The notes beneath the pieces were generated by a model, which was not told the origin of the DNA, ran no database searches, and was given only the letters and a program-made list of their open reading frames with translations. Positions 5,355 to 13,725 of a stretch of 64,000 nt of DNA are shown here, one piece after another (the first letter of the stretch is position 1; each line of letters begins with the position of its first letter). The DNA is taken from positions 1-64,000 of the forward strand of contig NZ_OCNJ01000006.1 of the NCBI RefSeq assembly GCF_900230255.1, read 5' to 3'. The DNA comes from Caenispirillum bisanense (GTDB lineage Bacteria; Pseudomonadota; Alphaproteobacteria; Rhodospirillales; Rhodospirillaceae). The position numbers and the translations under genes were made by a program.

Positions 5355-5783
5355 ATGCCTAAGCACGTCGATAACCCCCAGTACCCTAACAATATCAGCA
5401 CGGTTCTAGCGGAAGCTCTACTATCTGCGTCTAAGAACCCTCTGACCGTCAACGGCTCCAAGATTGACGGTAGGACCGCGCTCGCGCAGAACTACCGGGA
5501 GACATGCATCGAGCTAGTACGCCAGTACGGGGATGCAGTCACCTACGCCGAGTTGATCCTCATCAAACAGGCGGCGGCCCTGAAGGTCGCGCTCGACTCC
5601 AGTAGCGCCACGCTGATGCAGGGCGGCGAAGGCGCGAACGACTACGTGCGCATGGTCAACGCCCTGCGCGGCATATTCAAGGAACTGGGGCTTTCGGCGC
5701 GCCTCCGTGACGTGACGCCCGGCGAGTGCGACCGCCCCGGCATTGACGCCCACACCGCCGAACTGATCGGGGGCGGCGCATGA
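5355..5783 (+). CDS. putative small terminase subunit
   Basis: The ATG at 5355 has an AAGGAA ribosome-binding site (5345-5350). The 142-aa product is mostly helical (RTALAQNYRETCIELVRQYG; VTYAELILIKQAAALKVALD). It is the first gene of the head/packaging operon, immediately ahead of a gpF-like protein and the large terminase, which is where a small terminase (DNA-recognition) subunit is expected. Length and helicity fit, but there is no diagnostic motif, so the assignment is positional. It overlaps the next start by 4 nt (ATGA type). Confidence 0.5.
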   Translation: MPKHVDNPQYPNNISTVLAEALLSASKNPLTVNGSKIDGRTALAQNYRETCIELVRQYGDAVTYAELILIKQAAALKVALDSSSATLMQGGEGANDYVRMVNALRGIFKELGLSARLRDVTPGECDRPGIDAHTAELIGGGA

Positions 5784-6853
5784 GCACCGACCCCATGGCG
5801 GACGCCCTGCTGCGCTATGCCCTGCGCGTAGACGGCCTATCGCAAGACCTGGCAGCCCGGATCGCCCGTGACGTGGAGCGCGTGCTTGACCAGGTAGCGG
5901 GCAACCTCAGCCGGCGGAACCGCGACGACGCGCCCTTCACCTACGACCGCTTGCAGGAGGTGCGCCGCGAGCTTCAGGCGCTCCGTGCGGCCCTCGCTGT
6001 GCGCCTGTCGGAGACCGTGACGGAGGCACAGGCGGCAGTCATCGAGACCGCACCAGCGGCCACCGCAGCGGCGGCAGCGCGCCTTGGCGTGTCATGGACC
6101 GCCGTACCCGTGGAGATGCTGGCGAACCTCACCGCCGAGCCATACCAGGGCAAGACGTGGGCGCAGTGGGGCGCAGCACTCGCCGAGCGGACGGAGCAGC
6201 GTGTCCTCGATGAGCTACGGGACGCGGCAGCCCTCGGCGAAGGCATTGAGAAGGCCGCACGTCGCCTTGAGACCGTCGCCGACCTGTCGCGCACCAGCGC
6301 CCGCAAGCTCGCGCGTACGGCCCTCCAGGACGCGGCAACGCGCACCCACATGGAGACCTTCAAGCGCAACGCTTCGCTTATCAAGGGCTTCAGATTCCTC
6401 GCCACCCTCGACGGCAGGGTGTCGCCGACGTGCCGCTCGCTTTCGGGCCGCGAGTTCTCCGCAGACTCGCCCGAGCTTGCCAGCGTCCGACCGCCCCTCC
6501 ACCCGAATTGCCGTTCCCTACTTGTTCCCATTACCCGCAGCATGTCGGAACTGACCGGCGGCAAGGTGACGACGGAGCCCCCTGCCCCGACGCAGCCGGC
6601 CGTGATGAGCACCCGGAGCGTCAAAGACATCCCGAAGTCGGAGCGGCCGAAGCGGATCCAGAGCGTTCCCGCCGGCACGACGTACGAGGATTGGCTACGC
6701 ACCACCGACGCGGACTTCCAGAAGGAGGTTCTTGGTCCGACCCGCTACCGGGCTTGGAAGAACGGCGTCCCGCTGTCAGGGATGGCGACCTACGACCGAG
6801 CCCTCACCATCGCCGAACTGAAGGCGAAATACCCCCTGGAGCTTTCGACATGA
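5780..6853 (+). CDS. phage head morphogenesis protein, Mu gpF-like
   Basis: The 357-aa protein contains a Mu-F/minor head protein domain around residues 170-255. The sequence LARTALQDAATRTHMETF is followed by FLATLDGRVSPTCRSLSGREF and then RPPLHPNCRSLLVPI, the Cys/His-containing signature of this family. These proteins sit near the portal and help in head assembly or DNA injection. The N-terminal half is helical; the C-terminal 100 residues (EDWLRTTDADFQKEVLG...YRAWKNG) resemble the tail domain that often follows gpF domains. It is coupled to the flanking genes by 4-nt overlaps and lies before, not after, the terminase and portal, an uncommon order. Confidence 0.85.
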   Translation: MSTDPMADALLRYALRVDGLSQDLAARIARDVERVLDQVAGNLSRRNRDDAPFTYDRLQEVRRELQALRAALAVRLSETVTEAQAAVIETAPAATAAAAARLGVSWTAVPVEMLANLTAEPYQGKTWAQWGAALAERTEQRVLDELRDAAALGEGIEKAARRLETVADLSRTSARKLARTALQDAATRTHMETFKRNASLIKGFRFLATLDGRVSPTCRSLSGREFSADSPELASVRPPLHPNCRSLLVPITRSMSELTGGKVTTEPPAPTQPAVMSTRSVKDIPKSERPKRIQSVPAGTTYEDWLRTTDADFQKEVLGPTRYRAWKNGVPLSGMATYDRALTIAELKAKYPLELST

Positions 6854-6975
6854 CCGACGAAATGCGCGCCCGCCTGATTGAGATGATCGCCCAACTGGAA
6901 GAGCTATACCGTGACCACTTCAAAGCCTGCCACGAAACCCACCGCGAAACGATCCAGCGCCTCGAAGGGCGGTAA
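6850..6975 (+). CDS. small coiled-coil protein overlapping the terminase start
   Basis: The ATG at 6850 overlaps the gpF-like stop (ATGA) and has a GGAG ribosome-binding site eight bases before. The 41-aa product is one long amphipathic helix (MRARLIEMIAQLEELYRDH...). Its last 65 nt overlap the terminase reading frame in a different phase. The ribosome-binding site, coupling and helical character support translation. The function is unknown; small helical proteins beside terminases can act in packaging. Confidence 0.55.
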   Translation: MTDEMRARLIEMIAQLEELYRDHFKACHETHRETIQRLEGR

Positions 6976-8590
6976 GATTGCCGCATGGCGCAACGGCGCC
7001 ACCGGCTTCTTCCAATTCATCGACGACGTAAAACCGATGGTGCCGTCGAAAGACGGCCCGCCCGTTGTCGCCGAGTTCTCCGAGCGCGAGCGCGCCGAGA
7101 TCACCGAGGCCCTGAGCGGTAAATACTCCACCGTCGTCCTGTGCTGGCCTAGACGCCACGGCAAGACGGTGGCAACCGCCTTGATAATCCTGTGGCGCTT
7201 TCTCACTAGGACGCATCAGAAGATGGCGCTGGTCGGGAATAACGAGAAGCAAGCTATCGGCGTCGCCTTTGAGACTGTGCGCGGCATTTTGGAGGCGACA
7301 CCGTACTTCCAGCCGATGATGAGCGGCGATAGCCCTTCTATCGTCATCATGGCGGATAAAATCACCTACAAGCCGGCGAAGAATGAAATCTGCGCCTATG
7401 CGAACAACTCGACGGCCTTGTATGGGTATAAGTTCGCGCTGGCACAGGTTACGGAGTACCACGCGGCCAAGAACAACAAGGCTTTCGACACCGCAGCGTC
7501 GGCGACCATTGACACCGAAGGCGGGCTAGTCCTGATCGACTCTACTGTCGGCAGCCGAACCAGCCCGCTCTATAAGCTATACAAGGATGCCGAAGACCCT
7601 GAGAGCGGCGTCTACTACTCCCACATCTACTACGCGAACAACGACGACGCATTCGCCAACTGCCCCAAGTGGATCAGCCTCCAAGCGCTTAAGCACCGTT
7701 CCCGGACCATGCTGCCGCTGGAATGGGCACAGCAGCACCTCAACAACTGGGCGATGTCGTCGGATACCCTGTTCCGGCCCGACGTGATGGCACGCATGAC
7801 GGCAGACGCCTACCCGCTCGACCTCGACGGACTGACGGCGGGCCGCGGCTTCATGTCGGCCGCTGCACTCGACCGCGCGTGGGGTGACTCCAGCCACGGC
7901 GACGCCACCGTGACCAGTTGCGTCGTGAAGGTGCGCGAGGAAGAGGACGAATGCTACTACGTCGTCGATTCCTCAGCCGTTGACGGCAGCACCGGCGGTG
8001 GGATCAAAGCCAACTTCCTGCGCTATGAGCACGAATACAAGATCAAGCGGGCTGCATTCGAAGTCTACAACGCGCAGGACGTATTCAACTGGGCACAGAC
8101 GCGGGACTACGACTCCAAGACTATCAGCGTCAACCAGAACAACAAGGCAGCCGCGTGCAAGTTGCTTTACACTCTCGCTTTTGAAGGCAGACTCAAGGTC
8201 CACCCGTCATTCACGGCGCTGATTGAAGAGTTGGCTGTCTTCGAGATGGCGCTTGTCGCGGGTGGCGTCCCCGTCTTCTCCCACCCGGTCGGCGGGCATG
8301 ACGACCACGTTCTAGCCCTCGCATGGGCTATCTGGCGGCTTCAGGACGTCGACCTCAACAGCTACGAGCTACACGGCGTCAGTTGCCACGCGGCGCCCGT
8401 CATGTCGAGCGCCTGCATCCTTCACGGCGGCACCGTCCGCCCCCTGTGCGCCAAGGAATGCCGCTCCTTCGCCGAGCTTGCCCTGATGTACGACCAGTAC
8501 GTCGAGCGGGCCGGCTGCGCGCCCTTGTCCCTCCTGGACTTCTACCGGACAAAGGTGACGAATATCGGCGTAAGGGTAGTTAATCGCTGA
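6911..8590 (+). CDS. terL: terminase large subunit
   Basis: This 559-aa ATPase/nuclease drives DNA packaging. The start is GTG 6911 with GGAAGAG eight bases upstream. A Walker A variant CWPRRHGKT lies at residues 79-87. The Walker B/catalytic carboxylate is probably in FALAQVTEYHAA. The C-terminal RNase H-like nuclease carries conserved acidic residues in AALDRAWGD, YYVVDSSAV and GGHDDHVLALAWA. The last 75 residues form an extra Cys/His-rich tail (CHAAPVMSSACILHGG...LCAKECRSF) beyond the usual nuclease end. The preceding overlapping small ORF and the following portal fit a packaging operon. The subunit type is not refined further. Confidence 0.9.
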   Translation: MTTSKPATKPTAKRSSASKGGKIAAWRNGATGFFQFIDDVKPMVPSKDGPPVVAEFSERERAEITEALSGKYSTVVLCWPRRHGKTVATALIILWRFLTRTHQKMALVGNNEKQAIGVAFETVRGILEATPYFQPMMSGDSPSIVIMADKITYKPAKNEICAYANNSTALYGYKFALAQVTEYHAAKNNKAFDTAASATIDTEGGLVLIDSTVGSRTSPLYKLYKDAEDPESGVYYSHIYYANNDDAFANCPKWISLQALKHRSRTMLPLEWAQQHLNNWAMSSDTLFRPDVMARMTADAYPLDLDGLTAGRGFMSAAALDRAWGDSSHGDATVTSCVVKVREEEDECYYVVDSSAVDGSTGGGIKANFLRYEHEYKIKRAAFEVYNAQDVFNWAQTRDYDSKTISVNQNNKAAACKLLYTLAFEGRLKVHPSFTALIEELAVFEMALVAGGVPVFSHPVGGHDDHVLALAWAIWRLQDVDLNSYELHGVSCHAAPVMSSACILHGGTVRPLCAKECRSFAELALMYDQYVERAGCAPLSLLDFYRTKVTNIGVRVVNR

Positions 8591-8617
8591 TATTTTCGCG
8601 TACAGTTACCCGGCGCA

Positions 8618-8654
8618 TATAATCATGGCTAGTTTCGAAACAAGGCTAGCCATG
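8618..8654 (+). promoter_or_regulatory. TATAAT box and perfect inverted repeat at the portal start
   Basis: A consensus -10 TATAAT lies at 8618-8623 with no clear -35. Directly downstream CATGGCTAG (8624-8632) and CTAGCCATG (8646-8654) form a perfect 9-bp inverted repeat, with each arm containing an ATG and TTTCGAAA in the loop. It could be an operator at the transcription start or a hairpin controlling which ATG is used. Confidence 0.5.
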
Positions 8655-8999
8655 ATTTCCCTTATCACTAAGGCACGCGAAGCCAAAGAAGAACGCAACG
8701 GCTTCCTCGACATGATTAACGCTTCTACGGCCCGTAAGCGCGAGGCAGAGAAGCGGATCAAGTTCTATTACGACGAACAGATCGAGGAACTGCGCAGCAT
8801 CATTGCGCGGCAGTGGGCGCACCCTGAGTCCTTCCGGCACTTCTTCTTTAATCTGGTTCGCTACATCGTCGACCAGCGCAGCCACGCATACGCGGATTGG
8901 CCGCTGCGGACGTTCGATGGCGCCGACCAGGAGATGTGCGAGCAGATTTTTATGCCGAGGCCGGCGTCAATCTCATGCTCAAGCGCGCCAACCGCATGA
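8652..8999 (+). pseudogene. phage portal protein, N-terminal part (frame 1 of a frameshifted gene)
   Basis: The start is taken as ATG 8652, with AAGG at 8642-8645; ATG 8625 is in frame but too close to the -10 box. The N-terminus is a long helix (AKEERNGFLDMINASTARKREAEKRIKFYYDEQIEEL) typical of portal proteins. At the five-T run 8947-8951 the reading needs to move back one base to continue in the portal frame. Without that it ends at 8999 after about 16 unrelated residues. Only about the first 100 residues are portal sequence. Confidence 0.7.
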
Positions 9000-9982
9000 C
9001 ATCGCTACTGAAGACCTCGATGGTCTCCGTCCTGTGGGACGATGAGGCGCAGGGTCTTGATGTGCGCGTGGTGACGCCGAACGTGCTGGACGTACGAGCG
9101 GCGAACCCGTGGCGCCCGGCTGAAGTCTACATCACGCACGACGCGGCGCAGATGATGGACCGGCAGTTTAGTCATTGGACGGCCGACCGCTACCGGCTGC
9201 GCGACTGGCGGGGCGCCGTCATCCAAGAGCAGGCGAACCCGTACGGGGTGGTGCCGCTGGTGCCGTGCTTCGATTACGCGCCGAATGACCGCTTCTTCCT
9301 GGCCGGCGGCGACGACCTGATTAGCTCGCAGACGGCTATCAACATCGCCCTTATGAACGTGCATCGGGCGCTGGACATAGCCGTCCACGGAATGCCGGTC
9401 GCGACGGGGGTGGATGATCTCCACTTCGATATGCCGGGCGTCGGCAAGGCCCTCCTGCTGCCGAGCAAAGACGCCGACTTCAAGATAGTTAAGCCGGAGT
9501 CCGCGATTGCTGAAGCGATGGCCGTCATCGAAGCCGAGATGAAGTTCCTCGGGATCACCTACGGCCTGTCATCGTCTGCCTTTGAGATTGACCGCCCCGC
9601 CGAGTCCGGTGCGTCCAAGGTCGCCGAGCGGACCACGCTGGAAGAGCACCGCAGGGACCAGCTCGAACTGTGGCGGATTGTCGAGCGGCGCGTCTTCGAG
9701 ACCGTCAAGCGCGTATGGAACTACCATCGCCCCGACGCCCCCATTCCTGAGAACGCCACCCTCACCGTGGACTTCGCCGACCCCGGCGCGGCCCTGTCGG
9801 AGACGGAACGGCTTGAGGCTGCCGTCAAGCGCCGTGCGCTGGGCGTGTGGAACGAGGTTGACGTGCTCCTTCAGGAGAACGCCGACCTCAACGGCGACCG
9901 GAAAGAAGCGGTCCGCCTCCTGCAAAAGAAGCGCGAAGAAAGCGCGATGATTTCCAACCAGGGAAATTCGTTTGATGTCTAA
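8951..9982 (+). pseudogene. phage portal protein, main part (second frame of the same gene)
   Basis: From 8951 the frame reads YAEAGVNLMLKRANRMTSLLKTS and continues for about 343 codons with portal features. There is a wing/crown region (NPYGVVPLVPCFDYAPNDRFFLAGGDDLISSQTAIN cut into helices) and a helical stem with ESGASKVAERTTLEEHRRDQLELWRIVERRVF. Joined to the 8652 part it makes a protein of about 443 aa, normal for a portal. On its own the frame has no ribosome-binding site; the first ATG is 8975. One T lost from a six-T run would explain the break. Programmed -1 slippage of tRNA-Phe on TTTTT is possible but the classic heptamer is not in phase. Confidence 0.8.
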
Positions 9983-10409
9983 TGATGTTCACGCGAACGA
10001 CGGCGCGGTACCCGTCGATACTTCCGACGCTCACAGCGAGGCGGTAGTCGCTGAGACCACTGAAGCCGCAGCGGAAGGCGGCGAGAAGCGCGAGAAGTTC
10101 ATTCCGCGCGACCGCTTCGACGAACAGGTCGAGAAGCGGCGCGAGATGGAGGAGCAGCTTGCGTTCATGGCTGAGCGCGTCCTTGCGAACGTGCCGGAGC
10201 ACCTGAAGGGCTTGATCCCGAAGGAGCTTTCACCGGCAAAGCAGGCGGCTTGGTATTTCGAGGCCCGCGAGACCGGCATTTTCGATACGGCTCCGGCGCC
10301 CGCCCCCGTCCCTTCTGTCGGCCGCAAGCCTGAGAGCACGCCGACGCCCCCCGATTTCAGCAGCATGTCGCCGCGCGAACGGCTGACGGCTGCCTACCGA
10401 GGTAAATAA
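9975..10409 (+). CDS. putative capsid scaffolding protein
   Basis: The ATG at 9975 overlaps the portal stop and has AGGGAAA upstream. The 144-aa product begins with an acidic Ala/Glu/Thr-rich segment. It continues with a coiled-coil-prone stretch (FIPRDRFDEQVEKRREMEEQLAFMAERVL) and a Pro-rich linker, and ends in MSPRERLTAAYRGK. Acidic, coiled-coil and Pro-rich proteins placed between portal and major capsid protein are commonly scaffolds. No protease motif is present. Confidence 0.65.
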   Translation: MSNDVHANDGAVPVDTSDAHSEAVVAETTEAAAEGGEKREKFIPRDRFDEQVEKRREMEEQLAFMAERVLANVPEHLKGLIPKELSPAKQAAWYFEARETGIFDTAPAPAPVPSVGRKPESTPTPPDFSSMSPRERLTAAYRGK

Positions 10410-10411
10410 TC

Positions 10412-11323
10412 ATGGCACTTACCCTTACCGAGTGGTCCAAGACCCACCAGGATCCGCTGCAGTCCTCCGTGATCGAAATGTTCGCGCGGAACTCTCCCCT
10501 TCTGGAGCGCATTCCGTTCCGCCGTATCGGCGGCAACGCCTACACCTTCGTCCGCGAGGCTAGCCTGCCTACTGCGGGGTGGTACGACCACGGCGCGGCC
10601 TACGCCGAAGGCACTGGCACCGTGGTCGAAGTCACCGAGCGGACTCGGATCCTGGGTCACGACGTTGACATCCCGAAGTCGCTGCTGAAGGCTTCCACGA
10701 ACCCCGCTGAGGACCGCAGCCGACAGATTGAAATGTCGGTCAAGGCGATGTCGCAGGCGATGAGCCATGTCGTGCTGCGCGGCGACAACACGGCGAACCC
10801 GCTGCAGCCGGACGGCATCAACAACAAGCTCGACGCGGGGCAGGTTCTCGAAGCCGGCACCGATGGCGCGCAGCTTGAGCTTGCGATGCTCGATGAAGCC
10901 ATTGACCAGGTGTTCGGCCGTCCGTCGCTGATCCTTGCGAACCGCACGATTCGCCGCAAGATCAACGCCCTGATGCGTGCCGCTGGGCAGGCTACGGAGA
11001 CCATCTCCGACGCCTTCGGCCGACAGCTTCAGAGCTACGCCGGCATCCCGATCTCCGACATCGACGACGCCGAATGGGTGGCGCCGCTCCTGCCGTTCAA
11101 CGAGACGCAGGGCGTCGATACCGAGACCTGTAGCCTGTACCTCATCAACTTCGGCGACGATGCCTTCGGCGGCATCGAGACGGCCGGCATGGAGGTTCGC
11201 GACCTGGGCGAACTGCAGACCCAGCCGGTCGAGCGCATCCGCGTGGATTGGCTCGCGAATCCCGCCGTGCTGTGGCATCCGCGCTCCGTGGTCCGCATCC
11301 AGGGCGTGAAGAAGCCCGTCTAA
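10412..11323 (+). CDS. major capsid protein
   Basis: The 303-aa product matches the pattern of an HK97-fold major capsid family. An N-terminal helix (LTLTEWSKTHQDPLQSSVIEMF) is followed by NSPLLERIPFRRIGGNAYTF, and the P-domain spine helix carries DRSRQIEMSVKAMSQAMSHVVL then RGDN. The A-domain contains LILANRTIRRKINALMR, and the C-terminus is an E-loop/beta region ending WLANPAVLWHPRSVVRIQGVK. It is located right after the scaffold-like gene and starts two bases after its stop region. It is probably self-assembling without a protease since none is encoded nearby. Confidence 0.85.
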   Translation: MALTLTEWSKTHQDPLQSSVIEMFARNSPLLERIPFRRIGGNAYTFVREASLPTAGWYDHGAAYAEGTGTVVEVTERTRILGHDVDIPKSLLKASTNPAEDRSRQIEMSVKAMSQAMSHVVLRGDNTANPLQPDGINNKLDAGQVLEAGTDGAQLELAMLDEAIDQVFGRPSLILANRTIRRKINALMRAAGQATETISDAFGRQLQSYAGIPISDIDDAEWVAPLLPFNETQGVDTETCSLYLINFGDDAFGGIETAGMEVRDLGELQTQPVERIRVDWLANPAVLWHPRSVVRIQGVKKPV

Positions 11324-11330
11324 GGAGCAA

Positions 11331-11356
11331 GCCCCGCCGAACCCGACCGGCGGGGC
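11331..11356 (+). other. GC-rich hairpin after the capsid gene
   Basis: GCCCCGCCG (11331-11339) pairs with CGGCGGGGC (11348-11356). There is no T tract, and the next gene starts nine bases later, so it is more likely an mRNA-processing or attenuation structure than a full terminator. Confidence 0.55.
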
Positions 11357-11364
11357 GCTACGCC

Positions 11365-11619
11365 ATGACCGAATCCAACGAGAGACTTGCGGCCCTTGAA
11401 ACCGACGTGCGGCACATCCGCCTCACCGTCGATAAGATCGCCGCGCTGACGGAAAAGGTCGTGCGCCTCGATGAGCGCATGATTGTCCATGCCGAGCAGC
11501 TTGCGGACCTGGCGCCGCGTGTTGAGGCGCTAGAGTCGTGGAAGTGGCGACTGGTCGGGATGGCGACGGTAATCCCCATCATCGTGGGAATTGTCGCCCG
11601 GCAGATAGGTCTCGCATAA
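11365..11619 (+). CDS. small membrane protein, XhlA/holin-like
   Basis: The 84-aa product has an N-terminal heptad-rich coiled coil (RLAALETDVRHIRLTVDKIAALTEKV) and a single C-terminal membrane segment (MATVIPIIVGIVARQIGLA region). This architecture is that of XhlA-type haemolysin/holin accessory proteins encoded by many phages. The start ATG 11365 is chosen because upstream GTG codons fall in the hairpin. If it is a holin, no endolysin partner is visible. An alternative is a head-tail or superinfection membrane protein. Confidence 0.55.
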   Translation: MTESNERLAALETDVRHIRLTVDKIAALTEKVVRLDERMIVHAEQLADLAPRVEALESWKWRLVGMATVIPIIVGIVARQIGLA

Positions 11620-11668
11620 TCAATCTGCATCACGGGTTACGAGTCCCTTGGTGTGGGTCATCTCCGGG

Positions 11669-11705
11669 AATAGGGCGCTAGCAGGGCTGGCGCCCTATTT
11701 CTTTG
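11669..11705 (+). terminator. intrinsic terminator in the late region
   Basis: AATAGGGCGC (11669-11678) pairs with GCGCCCTATT (11690-11699), extended by TAGC with GCTG, followed by TTTCTTT. It splits capsid from tail-side genes. Confidence 0.8.
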
Positions 11706-11759
11706 GGCTTTTCTCCGGGCTTTACAATGGCTTTGCTTTGTGAAACCGGAGATACCCGA

Positions 11760-12089
11760 ATGTGGATTTACTTTGATCTATCTTCTGACACAGAAGAGTT
11801 TTCAATCGGCTTCGATATCCGCCCCTCTCGATCCATCGATCTAGACCGGCTGTTCCCTACTGGCGCGTCCCCGCAACGTGTCCGTAGTGGCGTTGAGCGC
11901 CTGGTGAAGCGATGCATCAAGGCTTGGGACGTAAGCGATCCGTTCAGCCCCGGGGCGGTCGCCGCGTTCGTCTGTCAGTACCCCGGCATGGTCGAGGCGC
12001 TGAAGCGCGCCTGCACCGCGTACGACGAGATCTTCATTGCTGCCGTCAGCGGCACCGACAAGAGCCTCGGGGTGTTCCATGGCGACTGA
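11760..12089 (+). CDS. hypothetical phage protein, possible tail assembly chaperone
   Basis: The start ATG 11760 has GGAG eight bases upstream; ATG 11727 in the same frame lacks a ribosome-binding site. The product is 109 aa with no recognised domain: a beta-like N-terminus (MWIYFDLSSDTEEFSIGFDIR) and a helical remainder. It sits immediately before and overlaps the tape-measure gene by 11 nt. That is the position of tail assembly chaperones, which often overlap or frameshift into that region. The function is assigned by position only. Confidence 0.55.
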   Translation: MWIYFDLSSDTEEFSIGFDIRPSRSIDLDRLFPTGASPQRVRSGVERLVKRCIKAWDVSDPFSPGAVAAFVCQYPGMVEALKRACTAYDEIFIAAVSGTDKSLGVFHGD

Positions 12090-13725
12090 ACATCGCGTCG
12101 CAATCGTAATCGACGGCTCCGCAGCAAAGAAAGGCGCTGCGGAGGTAACGCGGTCTTTCGAGGACATCCAGCGCAAGGCGCGGGAACTCGATACCGGACT
12201 CAAAGCCACCAAGCGAACAGGCGATGACGCCTTCCGGTCGCTCGTGAGCGGCGCGAGCGCCCTCAAGGGTGCCTTCCTCGGCCTGGGCGCAGGCATGATG
12301 GCGCGCGACCTCCTGAGGGTCGCAGACGCCTATACCGGCATCGAAAACCGCCTGAAGCTGGTCACAGCGAGCACAGCAGAATTAGAGACGGCACAACGGT
12401 CTCTTTTCGCTGTCGCGCAAGAGACCTATGCGACCTACGGCGCCACGGCGGACCTCTACACGCGCCTCGCCCGCTCCACCGATAGCCTCGGCATCTCGCA
12501 GCAGCGGCTAGTCGCTGTCACTGAGTCCGTGAATCAGGCCATCGCCATTTCCGGCGCCTCCGCGCAGTCGGCTGAGGCGGCCCTGTTCCAGTTGGGGCAG
12601 GGCCTTGGCGCGGGCGCCCTGCGCGGCGAGGAACTGAATAGCGTGCTGGAACAGACACCGCGACTTGCGCAGGCAATCGCGGACGGTCTCGGCGTCACTG
12701 TCGGCCAGCTTCGCAACCTCGGCAGCGAGGGGCAACTTACGGCTGAGCGGGTTATCGCTGCCCTGGAATCGCAGGCTGATGCCCTGGATCGGGAATTCGG
12801 TTCAGCCACCCGCCGGGCAAGTGACGCCCTCACTCAGCTACGCAACGAATGGGAACGCACCATCGCCACGGCGTTCGAGGCGGAAGACGGCACCCGCCGG
12901 GTAGTCGATGCCATCGACGACATGCGCAGCGTCATTGCTGATCCGACTTTCCAGCGCAACGTCGAGTTCACCTTCGGCCTCATCGGCACCGCCGCCGGCC
13001 AGGCTGCGCGTGAGATTAACGAGCTTGTCGGCCTTATTCGGTCCGTCGCGGATATGGACCTTGGGGCCGCCGGCAAGGCGATTGTGGACGGCTCCATTAT
13101 CGGCCTCGGCAAACGCACGCTAGAGGGCTTCGGCGTGGATCTCTCTGCGGGCGGGCCTGTCGGTGGCGTGATGCCGCAGCTTAGCGAACTACAGAAGGCC
13201 GAGCTTGCGGCCGTCAAGGCGGGCCAGGCTGTGACGCAGACGGCGGCGGCGCTGGACGTCGCCACTATCAGCACGGCCAGGGCGACTAAGGAATCCGAGC
13301 GGTGGGCCGACGAACTGAGAAAGGCCGCCGAGACGGAACGCGACCGCCTGAACGATCTGTTCGGGGTGGCGGACGACATGCGGACATCGTTCGAGGCGCA
13401 GAACGAGGCCCTGCGGCTGGAAATCGCCGGACGTAAAGACCTGGCGGAGCAGCTTCTTTTCGAGGCCGACCTGCGGGACCGACTGGGCGACGTGTACGCC
13501 GAAACCGCCCCCGAGATCCGCAAGCTCTACGAGGAAAACCGGCGACTCTCTGACTCACTGCGCGACCAGAAGGACGCGGCAGCCGAGGCGATCCGCGAGC
13601 ACGAGCGATTCAATGACGAGATCCGCCGTGTATCCGAGACTATCGGCCGAGATTCCGACGAATTCCCCGAAGCCGTGAAGGCTAATCCCAAGATCAAAAC
13701 CATGATTAACGAGGCCGTGGCATGA
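12079..13725 (+). CDS. phage tail tape measure protein
   Basis: The start ATG 12079 lies within the end of the previous gene with GGGGT upstream. The 548-aa product carries the tape-measure domain at about residues 75-265: YTGIENRLKLVTAS..., YARYG-like YATYGATADLYTRLARST, ALFQLGQGLGAGALRGEELNSVLEQTPRLAQAIADGL, and VTVGQLRNLGSEGQLTAERVI. The C-terminal third is long coiled coil (residues about 380-520). It would be the assembly core of a long tail. At 548 aa it is short, implying a short tail, and no major tail tube gene precedes it. Confidence 0.85.
   Translation: MATEHRVAIVIDGSAAKKGAAEVTRSFEDIQRKARELDTGLKATKRTGDDAFRSLVSGASALKGAFLGLGAGMMARDLLRVADAYTGIENRLKLVTASTAELETAQRSLFAVAQETYATYGATADLYTRLARSTDSLGISQQRLVAVTESVNQAIAISGASAQSAEAALFQLGQGLGAGALRGEELNSVLEQTPRLAQAIADGLGVTVGQLRNLGSEGQLTAERVIAALESQADALDREFGSATRRASDALTQLRNEWERTIATAFEAEDGTRRVVDAIDDMRSVIADPTFQRNVEFTFGLIGTAAGQAAREINELVGLIRSVADMDLGAAGKAIVDGSIIGLGKRTLEGFGVDLSAGGPVGGVMPQLSELQKAELAAVKAGQAVTQTAAALDVATISTARATKESERWADELRKAAETERDRLNDLFGVADDMRTSFEAQNEALRLEIAGRKDLAEQLLFEADLRDRLGDVYAETAPEIRKLYEENRRLSDSLRDQKDAAAEAIREHERFNDEIRRVSETIGRDSDEFPEAVKANPKIKTMINEAVA

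Noticed and set aside
8947-8953. Programmed -1 frameshift by a classic slippery heptamer in the portal gene
   Set aside because: The zero frame is ATT TTT ATG, so X-XXY-YYZ phasing is not met; a one-base deletion is simpler.
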